NCBI GenBank assembly: GCA_947683425.1
Contig: CANTUQ010000055.1
Span: 21,260,001-21,324,000 of the forward strand
DNA: 64,000 bases
Direction: 5' to 3'
Source: Excoecaria cochinchinensis
Lineage: Eukaryota; Streptophyta; Magnoliopsida; Malpighiales; Euphorbiaceae
Shown: in pieces, positions 63,151 through 64,000 of the stretch
How the letters are laid out: each line of letters begins with the position of its first letter
Position numbering within the stretch: the first letter of the stretch is position 1
The notes under the pieces: generated by a model
Databases searched by the model: none
Seen by the model: only the letters and a program-made list of their open reading frames with translations
Told to the model about the DNA's origin: nothing
Made by a program: the position numbers and the translations under genes

Positions 63151-64000
63151 CTAGGTCCTGCTGCTGCTCTCGCCAATCAGATGCTTGAGCCCTCGAGTCC
63201 TATTATCGGAGGCTGGGCTGAGGATCCACTTCTTGTACCCGCTGGTTGAGGATGCAGAATGGGTGCCAAACCTCGTGATGACGGTCTTCACAGGTAATCT
63301 ATCCCATAGCTCATGATACCGGGAAGCAAATGCGACCGAGAGATCTCCTCCTCGGAAAGATAGGGGAACCCTCACTATGTCCTGGGTCATCCCAAGCTGT
63401 TGTGTACATCGCGAGGTGATGCAGAAGGTGGCCTGGCGGAGGCCGCAGAGGGGAACGCAACCCGATGACCCATCAGTGACCGCATGAGATAGCGAGAGCC
63501 AGGCGGATGTAAAACTAATATCGTCATCTGACAGCTCACTAAATCTGGTAATACCTTCACCAGCCGTGGCACACCCATACAATCGCCGACGAGGCAAGAA
63601 ATGGCTCGGCGAGTATTGCGGAGTGACTCAAGGGGGGTGTTCAGACAACATCTTCAATTTTTCATGTAGCCAGATCTGAAAAAAATAAAAAATAAATAAA
63701 AAAAGAAAAGCCGCTGGAGTAAGTAGGGTTTACTTCAGGCAAAAATAAGGCACAGGGTTGTGTGAAAATCCGAAAGGACGCACCTCCTGCAAAGAAAAGC
63801 TAGTGTGAAAATCCATAAGGGACGCACTACCTTTAAAATAATGACGTACCTGGAGTAATAAGGGGCTACCGGTAAAGGTTGTAGTGGACCCAGAGCTCAC
63901 AGCATCCAGACCCAAGATGGTTTCGGCTAGGACAAGTGGTAGGGGTGACAATCCCAGATGAAAGTCGTTCAGAACTCCAAGCAGACGAAAGTCACCTGTC
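63151..64000 (-). pseudogene. Accessory gene B, copy 4, cut by window end
   Basis: On minus: exon 1 end (beyond 64000 to 63850; DFHLGLSPLPLVLAETILGLD, TFTGSPLLLQ), intron 63849-63676 (CTCCAG/GTACGT ... TCAG), exon 2 63675-63151 (IWLHEKLKML, FLPRRRLYGCATAGEGITRF, PLSFRGGDLSVAFASRYHELW, PASDNRTRGLKHL). One stop (TGA) is near 63628, just before TPQYSPSHF. It lies antisense and downstream of the plus-strand gag-pol, the same arrangement as copy 2. Confidence 0.8.

Overview
This window looks like heterochromatic, retrotransposon-packed nuclear DNA of a flowering plant. From end to end I see LTR retrotransposons and their fragments (Ty3/gypsy of a Tekay/Del-like type, Ty3/gypsy of the Tat/Ogre type, one Ty1/copia element), one probable SINE, minisatellites and microsatellites. 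I see no ordinary host gene, rRNA or complete tRNA gene. The species cannot be named from this sequence. By-eye alignments between copies inside the window are the main evidence; no database search was possible.

Layout. 1-6539: Tekay-like family A, two 2.4-2.7 kb LTRs around a short internal region holding only a broken gag. 6540-14188: two copies of a Tat-type LTR (family 1) in inverted orientation, enclosing a truncated Tekay-like LTR (B) and a rotted Tat gag-pol. 14189-19006: the 3' part of a family-1 Tat element on the minus strand, with PPT, minisatellite, accessory gene A (minus) and divergent accessory gene B (plus). 19048-25310: Tekay-like family C with a 4 kb LTR and an internally deleted gag. 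25311-29207: 3' end of a second Tat family (family 2) with minisatellite, PPT and LTR carrying (ATT)n arrays. 29208-30242: a Tekay-gag/Tat-pol chimera, interrupted by a minus-strand copia element (30243-35359). 35360-39325: two minus-strand Tekay-like LTRs (D1, D2) with a tRNA-derived SINE between them. 39326-44056: family-2 Tat LTR on the minus strand, flanked by fragments of its own versions of genes B and A. 45041-64000: family-1 Tat elements again: gene A, bidirectional promoter, intact two-exon gene B, gag-pol on minus, a partial third copy, then gag-pol on plus and a further gene B, together forming a multi-kilobase inverted repeat.

How the parts may work together. In family-1 Tat elements the gag-pol strand is followed by an antisense gene B and a sense gene A, which diverge from a ~200 bp region between two TATA boxes. 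That region is filled with short palindromes built on GACGGGC/GCCCGTC. The same half-sites crowd the LTR promoter just upstream of its TATA box. My inference is that an element-encoded or host factor acts on all three promoters together. This is the best candidate here for an undescribed regulatory system.

Separately, the Tekay-like LTRs share a structural programme whose sequence turns over while its base pairing is kept: family-specific palindrome arrays, a compensated 14-bp palindrome, a string of small hairpins (several with UNCG tetraloops) and a twin hairpin just before a CAG/GTGG splice-acceptor-like site. All of these lie between a strong GTAAGT donor and that acceptor.
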